Source: Symsagittifera roscoffensis (Eukaryota > Xenacoelomorpha > Acoela > Convolutidae). From it: DNA of 64,000 nt. The DNA is taken from positions 29,862,189 through 29,926,188 of the forward strand of contig NC_087064.1 of NCBI RefSeq assembly GCF_963678635.1, written 5' to 3'. The notes beneath the pieces are model-generated. The model saw only the letters and a program-made list of their open reading frames with translations, made no database searches and was not told the DNA's origin. The position numbers and the translations under genes are program-made. Every line of letters begins with the position of its first letter. The stretch's first letter is position 1. Shown piece by piece: positions 33,168-46,812 of this stretch.

Positions 33168-36100
33168 ATGTTGATGATTCTTCTATGGACGAACTTTTTG
33201 AGTCATGTGGGCTGGAGATATCCTCAGAGCCCAATTTACTAGTTGATAGTTGCTATTTGTTCTTGAAGAACTTGGAAGACAAACTAACTTTGAATGACCA
33301 GTTGAGCGAAGTAGTTGAGAATGAGTTCAAACGAATATGCAGAGATGAAGAAGAGAAATTGGTTCTGCTGTTGAGTCCCGTTGAGTCAAATGATGCGAGC
33401 AACGATAGTGTGGTCCAGTTGATGCTTGGAAGCAGACATCTGCAGTATCCAGCTATGGTGACGTTATTAGAACTACTTGGTAAGTCTTTGGGAAAGCAAA
33501 TTCTTGTTTTTATCAATTTTGTTGAATCGTCAATTGGAGTAAATGTTTAAAGGAAAATATGTACCGAGCCCTAAAATAGTATAAAATAAAATATTGCGTG
33601 GAACTGTAGAATTGAGCCTGAGACGCCAATATTAGCTGTAGCAACAAACATTTTAATAACAAAGGTCAACCGCTCAAAAATGATGAAAGTTTTCTCATTT
33701 TTAGTTTTGCGATTGTTCAATCACAATGACAAACAGATTGATATTTCTATTGTTTTAGCTGAAAAGTATCCAGACTGGAACCGAAACCATGTTCAACTTC
33801 ATAGGCTGTCGCAGACAGCTACGTCACGTGATTCACTGGCGTATAGTCGGTTCACAAACACACAATCTGTAAATATTCAAAATGCAGTCAAAAACAAAAC
33901 TTTTTCGATCCCGCAGTTGATAATAAACCATTTCATGTGGGTTACGCAAATACATCCAAGTATGGTAAACGATGAGCCGATTGCAGTTCGCATATCTCAA
34001 ATCTGCAATGGGTTCAGTCAAGATTTGAAAAGAGCGATGTTGCATTGTATTTCGGTTCTGGCGACTGACAAAGCATACCATGACGTCATTGCAAGTCGGC
34101 TATTGGAATTGGCGCAAGATGACGAGAGATTGTATTCGGAAGTTGTTCAGGTAGTCAGCAGTTTGAGTGGAATTTCGATCGAGACTTCGCTGCAGATGAG
34201 AACTGATGTGTGCAAGAAGCTGATGGAATGCGAGGCTGCACATGTTCCTCAGTTAGGTAGAAAATTCATCTATTTTTTGTGAAATTCGATTGATTTATAT
34301 TGACTGTTGCTTTGAAATAAATTCAATTACTTTAATGATCGTCGAGGAATCATTTTGTCTATAACAAAATGATATACAAAGGTCTCATTACGAGCCCGAG
34401 CAAATCAAACAATTATACCAAACATTTTTTACGCAAGCAAAGCTTGTGTGATAGTATGAACTCTTTTTTTTCCAACCTAAGTCGCAAATATTAGTGTTCA
34501 GTTTGAACCTGTTCTTTAATTGTTGCTGTATGTGCATAAGATCAATGACCAGCTATTAAGTACAGCCAATGCTAAGGATATGAACACATTATTATATAAC
34601 AAATAGCACTTCAGCTTCAAGGTATCATGGATCTGTAGCGTAGAGGTAGAGAAGGAGACCTGGAACAAAATAAGAGAGTTCGAACCTTGGGAGACCCGTA
34701 ACAAAATAAGAGATTTCGAACCTTTAATGAAATTTCCGATTTTTCAAATTGTCAGGTTTTGCTAATGCGTCATAATTGGCTTGCGTCACTTAGCAATTAT
34801 GTAGACTCATAATTGGCGTGCGTTTTGCATGAAATTTTGTAGACTCAAAGTTTTACCCATTCAGTTTTTCCCAGTAGCGTTATCGGTCATATTTTTGATT
34901 GTGTATGCGAAGTGCAACCTCGCCTCTGTGTTTATTAAGATTTTAAAAATCTTATCCCAGTGGCTAAATGCTATGGATGTCCCCCTGGGGGTTAGGATTT
35001 TTCTGGGAAAGTATGAACCTCCAGAACCTAGCACTTTTCGTGATATCCCGATTCTTAGATAATTTTTTTTCGGTATTTTTGACAAAAAAAACTTAGAAAC
35101 GAAAATCTCTGTTTCTGAAACTTGTTCTGGTAATGTGAAAACGCAAGCCAGTAACATGGAGGATTTTCTATTAAGTTGTCCTTTAGAAGCCTCAGAGTTT
35201 TATGCTATAGGATCTAAGTAAAGTTGCTGCAAAACAAAATCGTTTTCTTTCTCTACAAAAACTTATTTCCAATTGGCCTATTTGACTATGACTGTCGCAT
35301 TTGTCTATGTTCTATTTTTTCGTTCAGACTTTTTTTTATCACACCTCACAGAAAAAAACGACACTAATTAGTTTAAAAAATTGTATTTTCTTGACACTCT
35401 GGTCGGAACATTCTGTGTAACATGTACAGAATCCGGCTATCCTTATTTATTTTTGCGCAAGTTTGCTTTTCTACGTCCATTTTGATTGGTCACTAATTGG
35501 ATTTGTCTACTTTTTGACTAGAATGAAATAAAGTTTGTTTACTTTTGGACTGCACTCCGTAGAAGTATAAGTTCTTAAAAGTTGATAAACAAGCTCTGTA
35601 TTCGATACTACATATGTACTTATCTGGTCTAGGACAACAGCAGACGGGACTTCAAGCAGAAATTAAATTTTTACAAGGACTTCAAAACGCTAAATTTTCA
35701 ATAATCGTTTTTCCTCAAAATTTAGGCAAGTTTAGTTCACAATAAGCGTTCTTCATAACAATTCACCGCTTAAGAGAGTGGCACCAGATAGTTAGATCAG
35801 CCGGATTTTGAAATGCATATTAGAGGTGGTTAACATCAATTAGAGGCTCAAAAATTATGAAAAAACCAATAAGTTGTAAAGAAATTGAGTTCTTCAAAAA
35901 CAGTTTTCAAATAAATCTTATTTTGTGACTTTATGACAAAATGTTTGGCTTGAAGTCCCTTAAGCTTAGGATTCGACTTGAAGTCCCGCGGCTTGATGTC
36001 CGGCACCCGTAGTTATGTTATAAGCACAAAATTTCATTTTTGCATTCATGCTCACCAGATTTTCAGGCACTAAATAGTTTTTGCTCATGGCGAAAGTAAA

Positions 36101-39100
36101 TAGTTGTTGCTCATGGTTTTTCCTGCTCATGGCGCAAGTTTTATTTTTCAAGGCGTTTCCGCATTTTCTGTCCTTATTGTTCCGACTTTCGATACGAAAG
36201 TAACGGAATATTTGTGCTCGGGGTGGGTTTTTTTTTCTTCAGACAAATTTCGACTTTTTAACTAGCCATTTTTGACGGAATTTAATTATATCATTCGAAA
36301 GGTATTGTTGTCCTGAGCTTAAATTTGAAAAAATATATATTTCACCTGTGATGATTTTTCGTAAAGTTACGGGGGTTTAAAGATTGCCATTTTTGCCAAT
36401 TTGGGACAAATAACGCGCGATATATTTGGCGCTATGAACGCGTAAGCGGAGAGTTAATCCGTCTTAGAAATCGTTCCAAATTGGTTGAAAGAAGCTTATT
36501 TGCCATAATTGATTTGTTACAAGGAGCGAAATCTATCCTTTTGTACTTAATATGGCGTGTGGGGGGATGATTTTCATTAAAAAAAGTTCAAATTTTAGAA
36601 AAAAAATTCCATTTTGTTTTATTTCATTCAATTTCTTAAATGTTATTACTGCTCCATAATTATTAAAAGGCGGTCGGAACTTTCAGGGCTTCGCCCTGGT
36701 ACGAGCAGTCTTGTTTTATTTTTTAAATCCAATTGTTTGTCGCTTGTTTGTGGAGTGCAGCCTCGTCTCTTTGTTCATTTTTAGTCTTCTTTTTTCAGTT
36801 GCTATTTTCGACTTGTTTAACAGTACAGCGCTCACACATGTTAAGAAAACTTAACAGCATAATCAAGAAGTCAAGGTTTAGGGCAAGCTCAATACTTTAG
36901 TCATTGTCTTATGAAGCTAAGCTTCGTTTTGATGCCCTGTTTCCTACCTTTGGAAAAGCATTTTTTCTATCGTCAAGGTTTCATGCTGCTGCGATAGATG
37001 ATTTCGCTGAATCACTACCCCACTAACAGAATGCGAATGAAATGAAAGGGTCACGAAAAGAGAAAAAATAAAGACAGCAAAGAAAATAAGCTCTACGAAC
37101 ACCAGCTTATGCGAATTGATAAAGCACTAATGCTTTTAGGATTGCCCTATTCCTTGTTATTCAAGCCAACCATTTGGGATCTTGTAAGCGTAAAGTTTAT
37201 CTGTTTTGGTTTCTGACATTGCGTGTTGGTGTAAAAAAAATTCGAAAGTTTTGTAAAAACTACTTAAAATTTTTGTAAAAACTACTTTAGAAACTTTAAG
37301 GAGGATTTGAGAAAGCCAGGTGTTTAGCTTGATATCAAAATTTTGACCCTACCAGTATGGCTGGAAACGTTTGTTATTCAAGCAGCAGTGGGTTAAGCGT
37401 TGATGCATCAAAAAGATTAAGGTATGAAGAAAATTTTTACTATGACGAAATTTTTCTTGCGGGTTCATAATCGTAAAAGAGTTTGAGTAAGGAAGTTACT
37501 ATCTACCTAGCTGAAAATCAATTGAATTGGTCAAAAGGCAAACTTTAAGTGTTAACAAAGCGTCAAAGGTGTATAATGCAAAGTACATCTCAAAATACTG
37601 AAAGTGGCATCTTTAATCAAATAGACATCATCTTATTGTAATTTATAGCTATTATATAGCGAGCTTTGTGTTATGTTATGGGTCAAATTTTTCGTCAATC
37701 TCACTTACATAAAATGGTAGTTTTTTTGGTAGGAAGACATTTTGCTCTCCTTGCTCTTTGTTCATTTTGTCCACTTTTACTGGATAGCATTAGCAATTCA
37801 AATGCATTCGTTCAATGTAATTCTTTCTCGGCTAGTGTTTGTCCATTTCAAGCGCATATGGCGGAATGGGAGGAAGTTACACTCTGAATCTCCAGGTCGG
37901 CGGTTCCACTCCGGCAAATTGCAAGGTTTCGCGAAGTGCAGCTCCGCCTCGGTGTATATTTAATCGTTATGAGTCGCTAATTTAATCGTTACTAAATCTA
38001 ATGTATTTTTTTTTGAAATCCAAACTGTTTTCCTTCAAAATTTTAAGCTTTTCTTTATAATTATACTGTCTCCGATGCATAGCTTCATAGGAAATCCGCT
38101 GCAGCTATTTATAGTTTGTCCTGTGGTGGAAGTTGTAAAATAAAAAATGAATAGTTTGTCTGCAGATATGTTCGAGCTGATGCCAGCTTGCTACTAAGCG
38201 ATTCAAAACTGTATAGGATACAGAAACTGTTTAGAACCCAAATAGGTAAATACCCCAACACCAGGTAACTGTAATATGGAAATTTTAACAGTTCAGATTC
38301 TGTTCGTTTTTTCTGCATTAAGCGTTCAGCGATTAGGAACGCTTAACGATTTTCGGGGATTCAGATTGACCGATGACCGAAAGTTTTTCAGCATTCGGTC
38401 TCTGCATTTGAGTTTCACGTGGACGGTCGTTCAAGCGTATGACTCTCATGTTTATTGTTAAAAAATGATTTAACATAAGGATAGCCGGCTGCTGTGCAAC
38501 CAGCGCATAATGTTCCGATCAAAGTAAAGTAATAAATTAAATTCAAATATAAACACAAATTTTAATACAAGCTGTAAAACTGACTGAGTCGTCGGAACAA
38601 ATACTCATTGCTTGTGCAATGGAGAATTCGAAGCATAATGAAGACACCACTAGATATGCATTAATTATTATAATCTGTTAATTTATCTTTTAGTGAAGTT
38701 CATTCTGGAACATCAGTATAAAGATTTCAATGCGCAGGAAGTGTGTGACGCTTTGCAAAGTCTTCGTGTGTCGTTGGACATGTCTAGGTTACTGGTTAGT
38801 GAAGATTCGACCAGGAGAACTCAAGGGTCTCACCAGTCAAACTCCAGTCAGCAGAAGAAAGTCTCACATGTTAGGAGTCTCATTAATGTGCTTCATGTGC
38901 AACTGGTTCAGAGCAAGGTAGGCATATGATTTGACGGAATTTTGGGTCTCTCTAACCCATCTTTTGCTAAAGAGGGTGAGATTCCTTACTGATTACAAGT
39001 TCACATATTCTTAATTGATGTATTAGTTCTTAGACATTTTTATTTTGCTTTATTACTGAACCTGAGCAACTTGCAGATTCATTCGTACTTAGCCTAGAGG

Positions 39101-42100
39101 TGTCGCCGACTTCTTTGCACCTTAAGATCCGGTGTTCGAATCCGGCCCGTACCTTGTTTTTTTTGCAATTGAAGTTCTTTCCGTTAAAAATTGATTTGTC
39201 GGACTTTCGTTTAGCTGCTCAAGTTTTGTCTGCATAACGTGTTTTTCTTGTGCTGTAAACAAGTATCTTGGTAGGTGAAAGTGTTGTTCATTGATGATTC
39301 TGGGAAGACTTGAACTTTTTATAAAATCAATTTTTTCCTGCTCAGCTGGTGCCTGCTCAAAGTTGGTCGGATTTGTTCCGTTGCTAATTTAAAATTCAAT
39401 TGTCTTGCTTGGCATGTTTGCCTAGAGTTCAGGTTTGATTTAAAAAAGGTATTACGGAAGTATATGTTATTTGTTTTTTTTGAGACGCTTTGGAATTTTT
39501 TTTTTCACTTGCAAAATTTTATTTTTCTCAAATTTTTGTTCCAATTTTCAAAAACAGGGGTATCAAAAGAAATACCGCCTACCTCCTTGTATGCCTGTAG
39601 ACTCTTCTAGTCTTTTTTCACTTTCCTACTTGTCTGCATATTTCTTCAAATGTTAGCGCTGCAGGCGAATTTTTGCGCTGAAGGCGAATTTTTGAAAACA
39701 GGACAATAGACACTTTTTGGACAATTTTGACAAAAAAAATTGTGTTTTTTTGGCACGCACTCCTTCCTCTAAATTACTATATATTGGTTCTTTTGTTGAC
39801 CTTTTTTTGGGTTTTTCTCGAGAACTATCCTGCCACATTTGACAGGATAGTTTTCTGTTGTTGAGCTTTTTTTCGGGTTTTTCTCGATAACTATCCTTCC
39901 GCATCTGATACCATAGGTTTGATCGAAATAACAGATCGTTTAAAGCCTAGCTGCATGAACAGTCACTCCCAGGTTTTGTAGACAAGTGTTATGGCCTTAC
40001 AACAAGTCAAAGTTTTGACAGTTTGACCGTTTTTTAGAAACTTCTTGACTTATACTCTAAAACTAGCGTGCCAATTCTCAGGTAAAGTCTTCAATCGAGA
40101 AACCGAAACCCGGTTTTAGGATTTTTTTTCTAGTTTAGCGGCCACGCTTTGTTTTTTTTGCAGAAAAAAACGTTATTGATTTCGGTAAGTCACTTTTTTG
40201 AACTTAAGACCGTTTTTCAGAAACTTTTTGAATTTTCTTAAAAGCTACCCTATCTGAGATGAAAAATTCAATGAAAAAATGGTTGCGAACATTTTTTTTG
40301 CAGAAGCGGTGATTTTAATTTTTTGTAAGAGAAATGTGTTCTTAGGAAAATTATAATAGAGAAACAACTAAGGTTTTGGGCAAAGTCCAATTTTTGAAAT
40401 AGCGCTTTTCTCCCCCCATCGCTATAACAAAGTCAAAATATCAAACACGTACCTCCGAGCTTTTTTTATCAAGACATTCAAAATTTTGCTTTACCTAGTT
40501 TTTTACCAATTTTTTGTTTGTTTGTTGTATCGCAAGCGGTGAAAGCTCCACTGCGCGTCTGTGTGTAAATATTACTCCAAACTCCAAACTGAATAAGCTA
40601 AATGTTCGTTCTGAAAACTGAATAAGCTACTCCAAACTGAATAAGCTAAATGTTCGTTCTGAAAAATATTCGATGCTTTAGTAGCACAAATATTTCCAAA
40701 CTGAAATTCAAAATGGAATCTCAGTTTAGGCGCTTGCCAAGACGTGGTACGAGCTCCTGGAAGATAAGAAATGCAAGTTGATGGAGGTGGACGTGATAGT
40801 CCTCGTGATCATGAGCGAACTGGAAATCAGTCCCAAGAAGCTGGATATATTTGTCAAGCAGCATGTCAAAAGTGGACAGCTTAGTGGTAAAACTCATTTT
40901 AATTGCAAAACATAACGTATAACTTTTTATTACACTAGCAAACTTTAGGGAGCGTTTGTGTTGTTATACTACGACAATTCTTTTTTTTCTAAATTAAGTC
41001 GCAAATATTGGTGCAAATTTTGGGGCATTTTTACAGCTTTTTGATAGCATGTGCTTTGACATTCGAACATTAATAAGTTGGCTCAGTTGATGCATTTTTA
41101 ATTCATCAAATGAACCGAAAAAAGTGACAACAAAACAACAATGAAAACTCGATTTCAGAAATTTAAGTCAATATATCGCGCAATTTTTTGAAATTCGTAA
41201 TTTTTACTATTTGGTTTTATGCTTTCCAATTTATTACTTGCAGAGTTAGTGTGAATGCCTTTAGTTTGTTTGTTTGCTTCTGTCTGTTTGTGTTTGGTGC
41301 CACTTTTGCCGCATTGCTTTGGCAATTCATAAGCATATGTAGCTGCTTTATTTGTGACCAGTGTTTGCCTATTATTTAGTGTTCATGGCCTTATTTCTAC
41401 TTTTTTCAATTGCACTTTGTAGAGCTATTTTTTGCCGTGTTCTCACTAATGTTTGCGAAGCACAGCTTCGCCTATGTATAAATTAGTCTAAGGCCTCCTG
41501 GTATTTAGTGAATTTTTTTGGTGATCTGCTTTTGAATAATAACCAACTGGAAAATCTGAAGCTAAAAATGTAGATCAAGCCAAGTCGAACTGTTTGCCCA
41601 GAGAAAGTTACGTGAATTTTCAAAAACTTAAATGATTGAAATTATAGGCGAATTGATGAGAGATACGTTGACAAAATACAAGGATCTCTGCAAAATATAT
41701 CATCAATCCCTTCTGGACTTACTAGCCGCACTGGTAGCCCAAAACGACCCTAACATGAACGAATTCGTGATAGCATATGCATCTGCATTGTTCACGTGTG
41801 CGGATGTGTTCACGAGACAAGAGATAATTGTGCTACTGGTGACTAATATTTGTACCAGTCACGAGGCTACCAACACAATTTTTGGGTAATGAGTTTGAAG
41901 TTTTTTAATTTTTCAATACATTCAACTCTTTAAAAGATGCGAAAATACAAGCTTAGTATCTTTCTACGGCGCACCTTAGAATTCGAAAACCCGTAATCAT
42001 TCAGTTTACATTAGATATCTACTCGCAGATTTTTTTTATTCAAAAGGATTTTTCTGTTTGGACTCAATTGTCCAAACAGATTTTTTTATTCAAAAGGATT

Positions 42101-45100
42101 TTTTTGATTGGACTCAATTGTCCGCACTGCTGATGAGAAATAGTGTTTCAGCATCTTGGATTCCGTGATCAGTACCCATATCTCATCTCTGCGGAAATAC
42201 TCTGAATTCTTCACTGGTCTGTTCGATCAAATAGAGCACTTAGACTTGAAGCAAATCCGGAAACTTTTTTCGCTTCTAACGGCACTGCAGCTCAAAAAAT
42301 CTTCAAAAGACTCGATTGTCAAGTACGAATTATACGTGGTGATCAAGAAACAACTAAATGTGAAGTCTGAACGAAGTGGAAAAATTGGTGTCACCGCCTC
42401 TTTCGCAACCATGTCTCAAATTTGTAAAATTATATCAGTACACGATGATGAAATTTACAACGAACAAATGTCTAATGAAATACTGGAAATTTTGGACTCG
42501 GTTACGAAATGTGTCTCATCGAAAAACAAGTTGATGTGTCTGTATTTTGAAGAAGTTTACGAATTGCTCGATTTGTATATGCGGAATAAATGTTTGAAAG
42601 TTTTTGTCGAGAGGATCATCCAATCGGTAATGTCATTTGCAAAATTTTTCATCACAAAAAACGTTCAAAACCATCTTGAGAATCACAGTTTTGAATCGAT
42701 TGCTTGTAACTTTCGGTTCAACTTGATTGATAAGTATCAATTCGCTTTTAATTTACCCAGTATAGTTCAATCTCAGAGAAATAAAGAGGCCTTATCTTTG
42801 GCGTTGCCTTCTTTTGTCAAATGCTTGTGGGTTGTGAACTCGAGTCCCGAAGGCCTGAAGAGCGCAAAATCTTTCTCGAAATTAATCGGTGCTCCTTTCA
42901 TCTTTCCAGATGACAAGTTTGATTCTGATTGCAACAATATGAATTTATCAACCAAGGAATTGAATTTTCTTTGTGATTGTAATTTACTTTTGGTTAATGC
43001 GATACGAGAAATGTTAAATTTGACGATGAAGACTAAAAATGTATCAATTTTAGAAGATAAATCTAGTTTCCTCAATGTTTCGTTGCGATTGAAACTACTA
43101 GAAGCCACGCAAATTCGCTTCTTAGAATTGCTTAAACTGGCATCAACGTTCAGATTACCGGGGATATGTAATCCGTATTTCTTACCAGAAAAAGCAACCG
43201 CTCAAAATATGAAATCTGTGTGTTTGCCTCACCAGGTTTCGCTTGTTCCTAGTAAACAATCCAAAACTGTGAAAACAATTAAGAAAACCCGGAAGCGAAA
43301 ACTAGTAAACAATGATGCTGATGAAGATGACGAAGGTGATTTTGAAAATGACGCGATGACATTTGCGTCGCGGTCAGAGGTTGGAACACAAGGCCCTAGT
43401 GGTGTAAATATTCTGACAGCTCCTTGTTCATCAGGTGCTTGTTTTTTCCAATATCTTTTGTTGTTCATTAGGTTCCACATTCAATATTCTAGGACTAGCT
43501 TCAAAAACTAAGAGTTAATGGTTATATCAAAAGTTAAGCTTGGTTAATCATGTCATATTTGGTTCCTATAAACTATCTATGACAGATGTTATTTTTTAGA
43601 TCAGCTCTCACTAAATGCTGTGTCTCTGTCTGGCACGCCACAGGCACAAACAATCACAAAATCAGCATATGCGGCCTACTTGAGAGAACTGGATTTGAGA
43701 GTGTTCCAGCTCCTCAACCCAAAGGTGAACAAATTAACACCAGATGATTATGTCGATCAAGATAGCTTGTTGCCACCAAGGATACTACTTGTCTTGTTAG
43801 AGGAGTTCTACTCTAAAATGAAGTTTGCTCTGCTTGGAAGAAATGAAATATCTGCGACGAACAAGGAAAAGTTGATGGGTCTAAATATCAATGGATATTT
43901 CAATTTGGTACAAATGAGCAGTGCTGAAATTGGAACTGAGATTCGTGATTTGTTTTCAGTTTTGTTTGATGTCGTGCAAGCAATTAGTGATCATCTGGGT
44001 TCGGTTATTCAGGATAACAATGGAATATTAGGTGAATGATACGTCGATCGCGATAACAATCGGCGCTTGCGTTTTGGCACAACAGGGTTTTCCAGCTATA
44101 TCAGGATTCAAAAAATAATGCGACTCCCCTCAGTCATCAAAAATCTTTGCTCTTCTTTATTGTATATAAACATATCCCCAATCGGAGAACAGGGACTTAT
44201 CGTAAACATGGTCGTCCCCATTTTTTCTAAAGTTTTTAAAACGATTTTTTTTTGTTCCGGGTGTGAAACTTTGTCTTCGGGTGTATTTGTTTTGTCCATT
44301 GAAAAATGGGGAGGAACTTTGTATTGGGGTGTATTTTATTTTTTTTTCTTTTCCATGCAAAATCAAGTACCTTAAATACTCATTGGAATGGATCGATTAA
44401 TATATTTTTTCTAAGACACCCGAATATACATTTTTAAGACTATGGTCGAAACATTCTGTACTTTTTGCACAGTAACCGGCTGTCCTTGTTACTTTTTTCT
44501 TTTTTTTTTCTCCTCAAAAAAGCAGGTAACGCAAAAAACCATAGCAATGCTTTGAGTGAAATATCATATTAAAGCCCTTTAAGCCGTGAATTGAGCGACA
44601 TTGAAAAATTTCCAAAAAGTTATCCCAAAGTCGAAAAAAAGCGATGTGGATATTTTGAGTTTTAGTCTAAGTTCAAGCAAATAAAGCAATCGAGTAACGT
44701 TCGATATATAAAAATTGATCATTTAGGCTAATAAAAACAGAGTTAACTAGAAGGAGCTTCGTTTAGAGCTTCCTTGGCAGAAAAATTAAAAGACTTGAAA
44801 ACTATTGTGCAAAATTTTTTAAAAGAACTTGTTTATGGTTCGTTTTCTGATGACAGCTATAGTCAAATATGCCTCATTCACTAAATTTATGCGCGTTTGC
44901 GTAATTTTCTCATGACAGCTCGCACGAAAGAACGACCCTAATTTGAAGAAAAAAAATTCAAAGATTAAAAAAGTATTGCAAAAAAATCACAGAAAAAATT
45001 GTTAATGATTCAATTTCTGAAATTAACTGTTGGTTATGCCTATAGTTGGTTATGCCTAATTCACTAGATTAATACGCGTCCTAGACCTCAAAATATTACT

Positions 45101-46812
45101 CATACCTCTCATGCCCAAATGTACCACTTGTGAGTTTATCGAATTAATGTTTAGACTGTGATGACATGTCATCGGCTGAAAACATGCAGCTCACTCAATC
45201 TTTCTCTGTCATATTTCGAATCATCTATTCAGTCATGAACTGGAAACTTTTCAAAGAGCATGTCAAAACATCAAGAAGCAATGAAGAGATACCACTGACA
45301 CTGGAAAGCTTCCTTGAAGGAATTTCAAATAGCCATTTGAATGTGCCAGAACTTGTAAAACCAAGCCTTCTGGACTTATTAGATGCAGTAAAACAGTTTT
45401 TCATTAACCTAAATGAGTCCGTGACAAATATCACAACAGCTTACGAGTTATGTTTACTTTGTAATTTGATAGCCAAAATAGCGGATGAGTCAGTATCAAT
45501 GAACAACTCAAGAACAGCTTTGATTTCAGTTGATCAGTTTGAACCTGTGGCTGATCTTGCATGTCTGTTTTTAAAACGAAAATGGACCGATTGTTTTGGA
45601 GACGCCTCTGATTCGCAAAATGAACAAATTGGACAAATTTCAGCGTCCTCCTACAACACAGCGATCTCTCAGCTGTCAAATTTCTACTTCTTTGGAAGTC
45701 AGAACCCGTTTCGATGTATTGAACGAACTATAAAAATGATCGCAAAAGGAGTGATTTCAGACCTGAATGAAAGTAGTCTGGCTTCAACTTGTGCCGTTGC
45801 TCCTTTTCCAGCTGTTACAACTGAAAGTTTTCCTGCTTTCTACAGGTCAGGCTGGAGCATGCTGATATATTTCTCGAAGAAAATCCCTCTCATAAATAAA
45901 AAGGATTGTCTGAAAAAAGACCCGCAATCGGTAAACTGGAGAAATTTTTGCATGCAAGAATGGTTCAAATGTGTGAAATGCCTTTATACATGTCTCAAAG
46001 TAGCAAAATTGATGAAATCAAGGTTAATTTTTAACCCAATTATTCGGGGTTCAATTGCTCTAATGGAGCAGTTCGTCAAAAAGGCAATACCGTTGTTGGA
46101 AATAACATTCAAGCTTTATGTTACTGATGTCAAAGCGATGTTAAGAAACATACGAGAGTGTTCACAAGACTTGCAAATCGTTTGTACGCATTCGAAAGTA
46201 ACAAATGATTTGTCTCTGATGCGAAATGTACCAAAGTTGCGGAAAAACTTGGAAAGTTTGCTGTATAATATAAAATCAGTTTTCGCATACCATGGTTGTC
46301 TAGATCAGTTTTCAATGGTACCACTGAGAAATAGAGCTTTGAATGGGGAGGAAATTTTTTCCCAGCGAGATTTACCAAATGAAAGCGTGACGTCAATTGA
46401 TGAAAATGAACTCAGTGACGATGATGGAAACGCAAGTGACAGTAATGATGTCACAAATTCAAGAAACGAAATGCTGTCATCGCAAGTTTTACGAGAAAGA
46501 AACAATCACTCGGATGCGTCGTCGGATGCGGATTCGTTTACCTCTTCGAACAATCAAAATAGAGCAGGAACTCGACAACTGGTTTTGTCGGAAGCGGAAT
46601 CTGAAGTTGAAGATGCCGACCGAGTGTCAGTCACTGCTGGTAATGCATCAGTTTCAGATGATTCAAACCAGAATGTTTCGGAGAATAGAAGCTCTAACCG
46701 AAAAAGAAAGTCAACTAAAGTCGAAACTAGCCAAAGTGACGACGATGATGAAGGTTCTGAAGACAGCAGTGATTGTGAAGCTAGCAATGCCTGTGCTAGT
46801 CCATCTTACTAG
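33168..46812 (+). CDS. FANCD2: Fanconi anaemia group D2 protein, eight exons (N-terminal exon missing)
   Basis: Exons with consistent phases: 33168-33479, 33759-34256, 38694-38917, 40730-40886, 41648-41885, 42152-43434, 43600-44031, 45155-46812 (stop). Together they give about 1,600 codons, against about 1,450 in human FANCD2. Matches run in order along the whole protein: IPQLIINHFMWV (exon 2), VKFILEHQ (3), RQEIIVLLVTNIC (5), DLKQIRKLF and YVVIKKQL (6), LRELDLRVFQLL (7), FVKKAIPLLE, THSKVTND and NRALNGEEI (8). The Lys at 42381-42383 (GKIGV) aligns with the monoubiquitinated Lys561 of human FANCD2, allowing one gap. The C-terminus is a long acidic Ser-rich tail. FANCD2 pairs with FANCI, is ubiquitinated by FANCL/UBE2T, and clamps DNA at interstrand crosslinks. 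AATAAA lies at about 46881. The first exon starts with two bases of a split codon, so at least one N-terminal exon is upstream. Confidence 0.93.
34400..34945 (+). repeat. dispersed repeat in FANCD2 intron (AAGCAAAGCTTGTG family)
   Basis: It shares an ordered set of blocks with 48880-49304 and 50939-51363: GCAAGCAAAGCTTGTG, CCAACCTAAGTCGCAAATATT, GCTATTAAGTACAG, TAATGCGTCATAATTGGCTT, TTAGCAATTATGTAG and a final GCGAAGTGCAAC...CGCCTCTGTGT. A tRNA-like segment (34627-34692, B-box-like GAGTTCGAACC) interrupts this copy. Probably a non-autonomous retroposon. Confidence 0.7.
34946..38693. other. FANCD2 intron 2, repeat-filled
   Basis: No coding exon seen. It contains a GTCGGAACATTCTGT...CCGGCTAT repeat at about 35401-35441, its reverse-complement relative near 38480-38520, a weak tRNA-like segment at 37859-37920, and GCGAAGTGCAGCTCCGCCTCGGTGT at 37933-37953. 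Confidence 0.5.
38918..40729. other. FANCD2 intron 3
   Basis: Contains a tRNA-like segment at 39087-39152 (B box GTTCGAATCC, then a T-run) and long T-rich stretches. A short duplication with CTCCAAACTGAATAAGCTAA lies near 40573-40660. No exon seen. Confidence 0.5.
39087..39152 (+). repeat. tRNA-like sequence with T-run terminator
   Basis: TAGCCTAGAGGTG resembles an A box and GTGTTCGAATCCGGC is a B box, followed by TTTTTTTT. The closest relative is the 58035-58104 family (TTCGAATCCGGCC shared). Not a clean cloverleaf. Confidence 0.55.
41886..42151. repeat. 51-bp tandem duplication in FANCD2 intron 5
   Basis: Units at 42026-42076 and 42077-42126 share TTATTCAAAAGGATTTTT and GGACTCAATTGTCC. 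In the first unit CTGTTTGGAC and GTCCAAACAG form a 10-bp perfect inverted repeat around six bases. It ends about 25 bp before the exon 6 acceptor. Confidence 0.8.
44032..45154. other. FANCD2 intron 7, with dispersed repeat
   Basis: Contains GACTATGGTCGAAACATTCTGT and GCACAGTAACCGGCTGTCC at 44440-44485, a member of the same family as 48407-48446. No exon seen. Confidence 0.5.
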
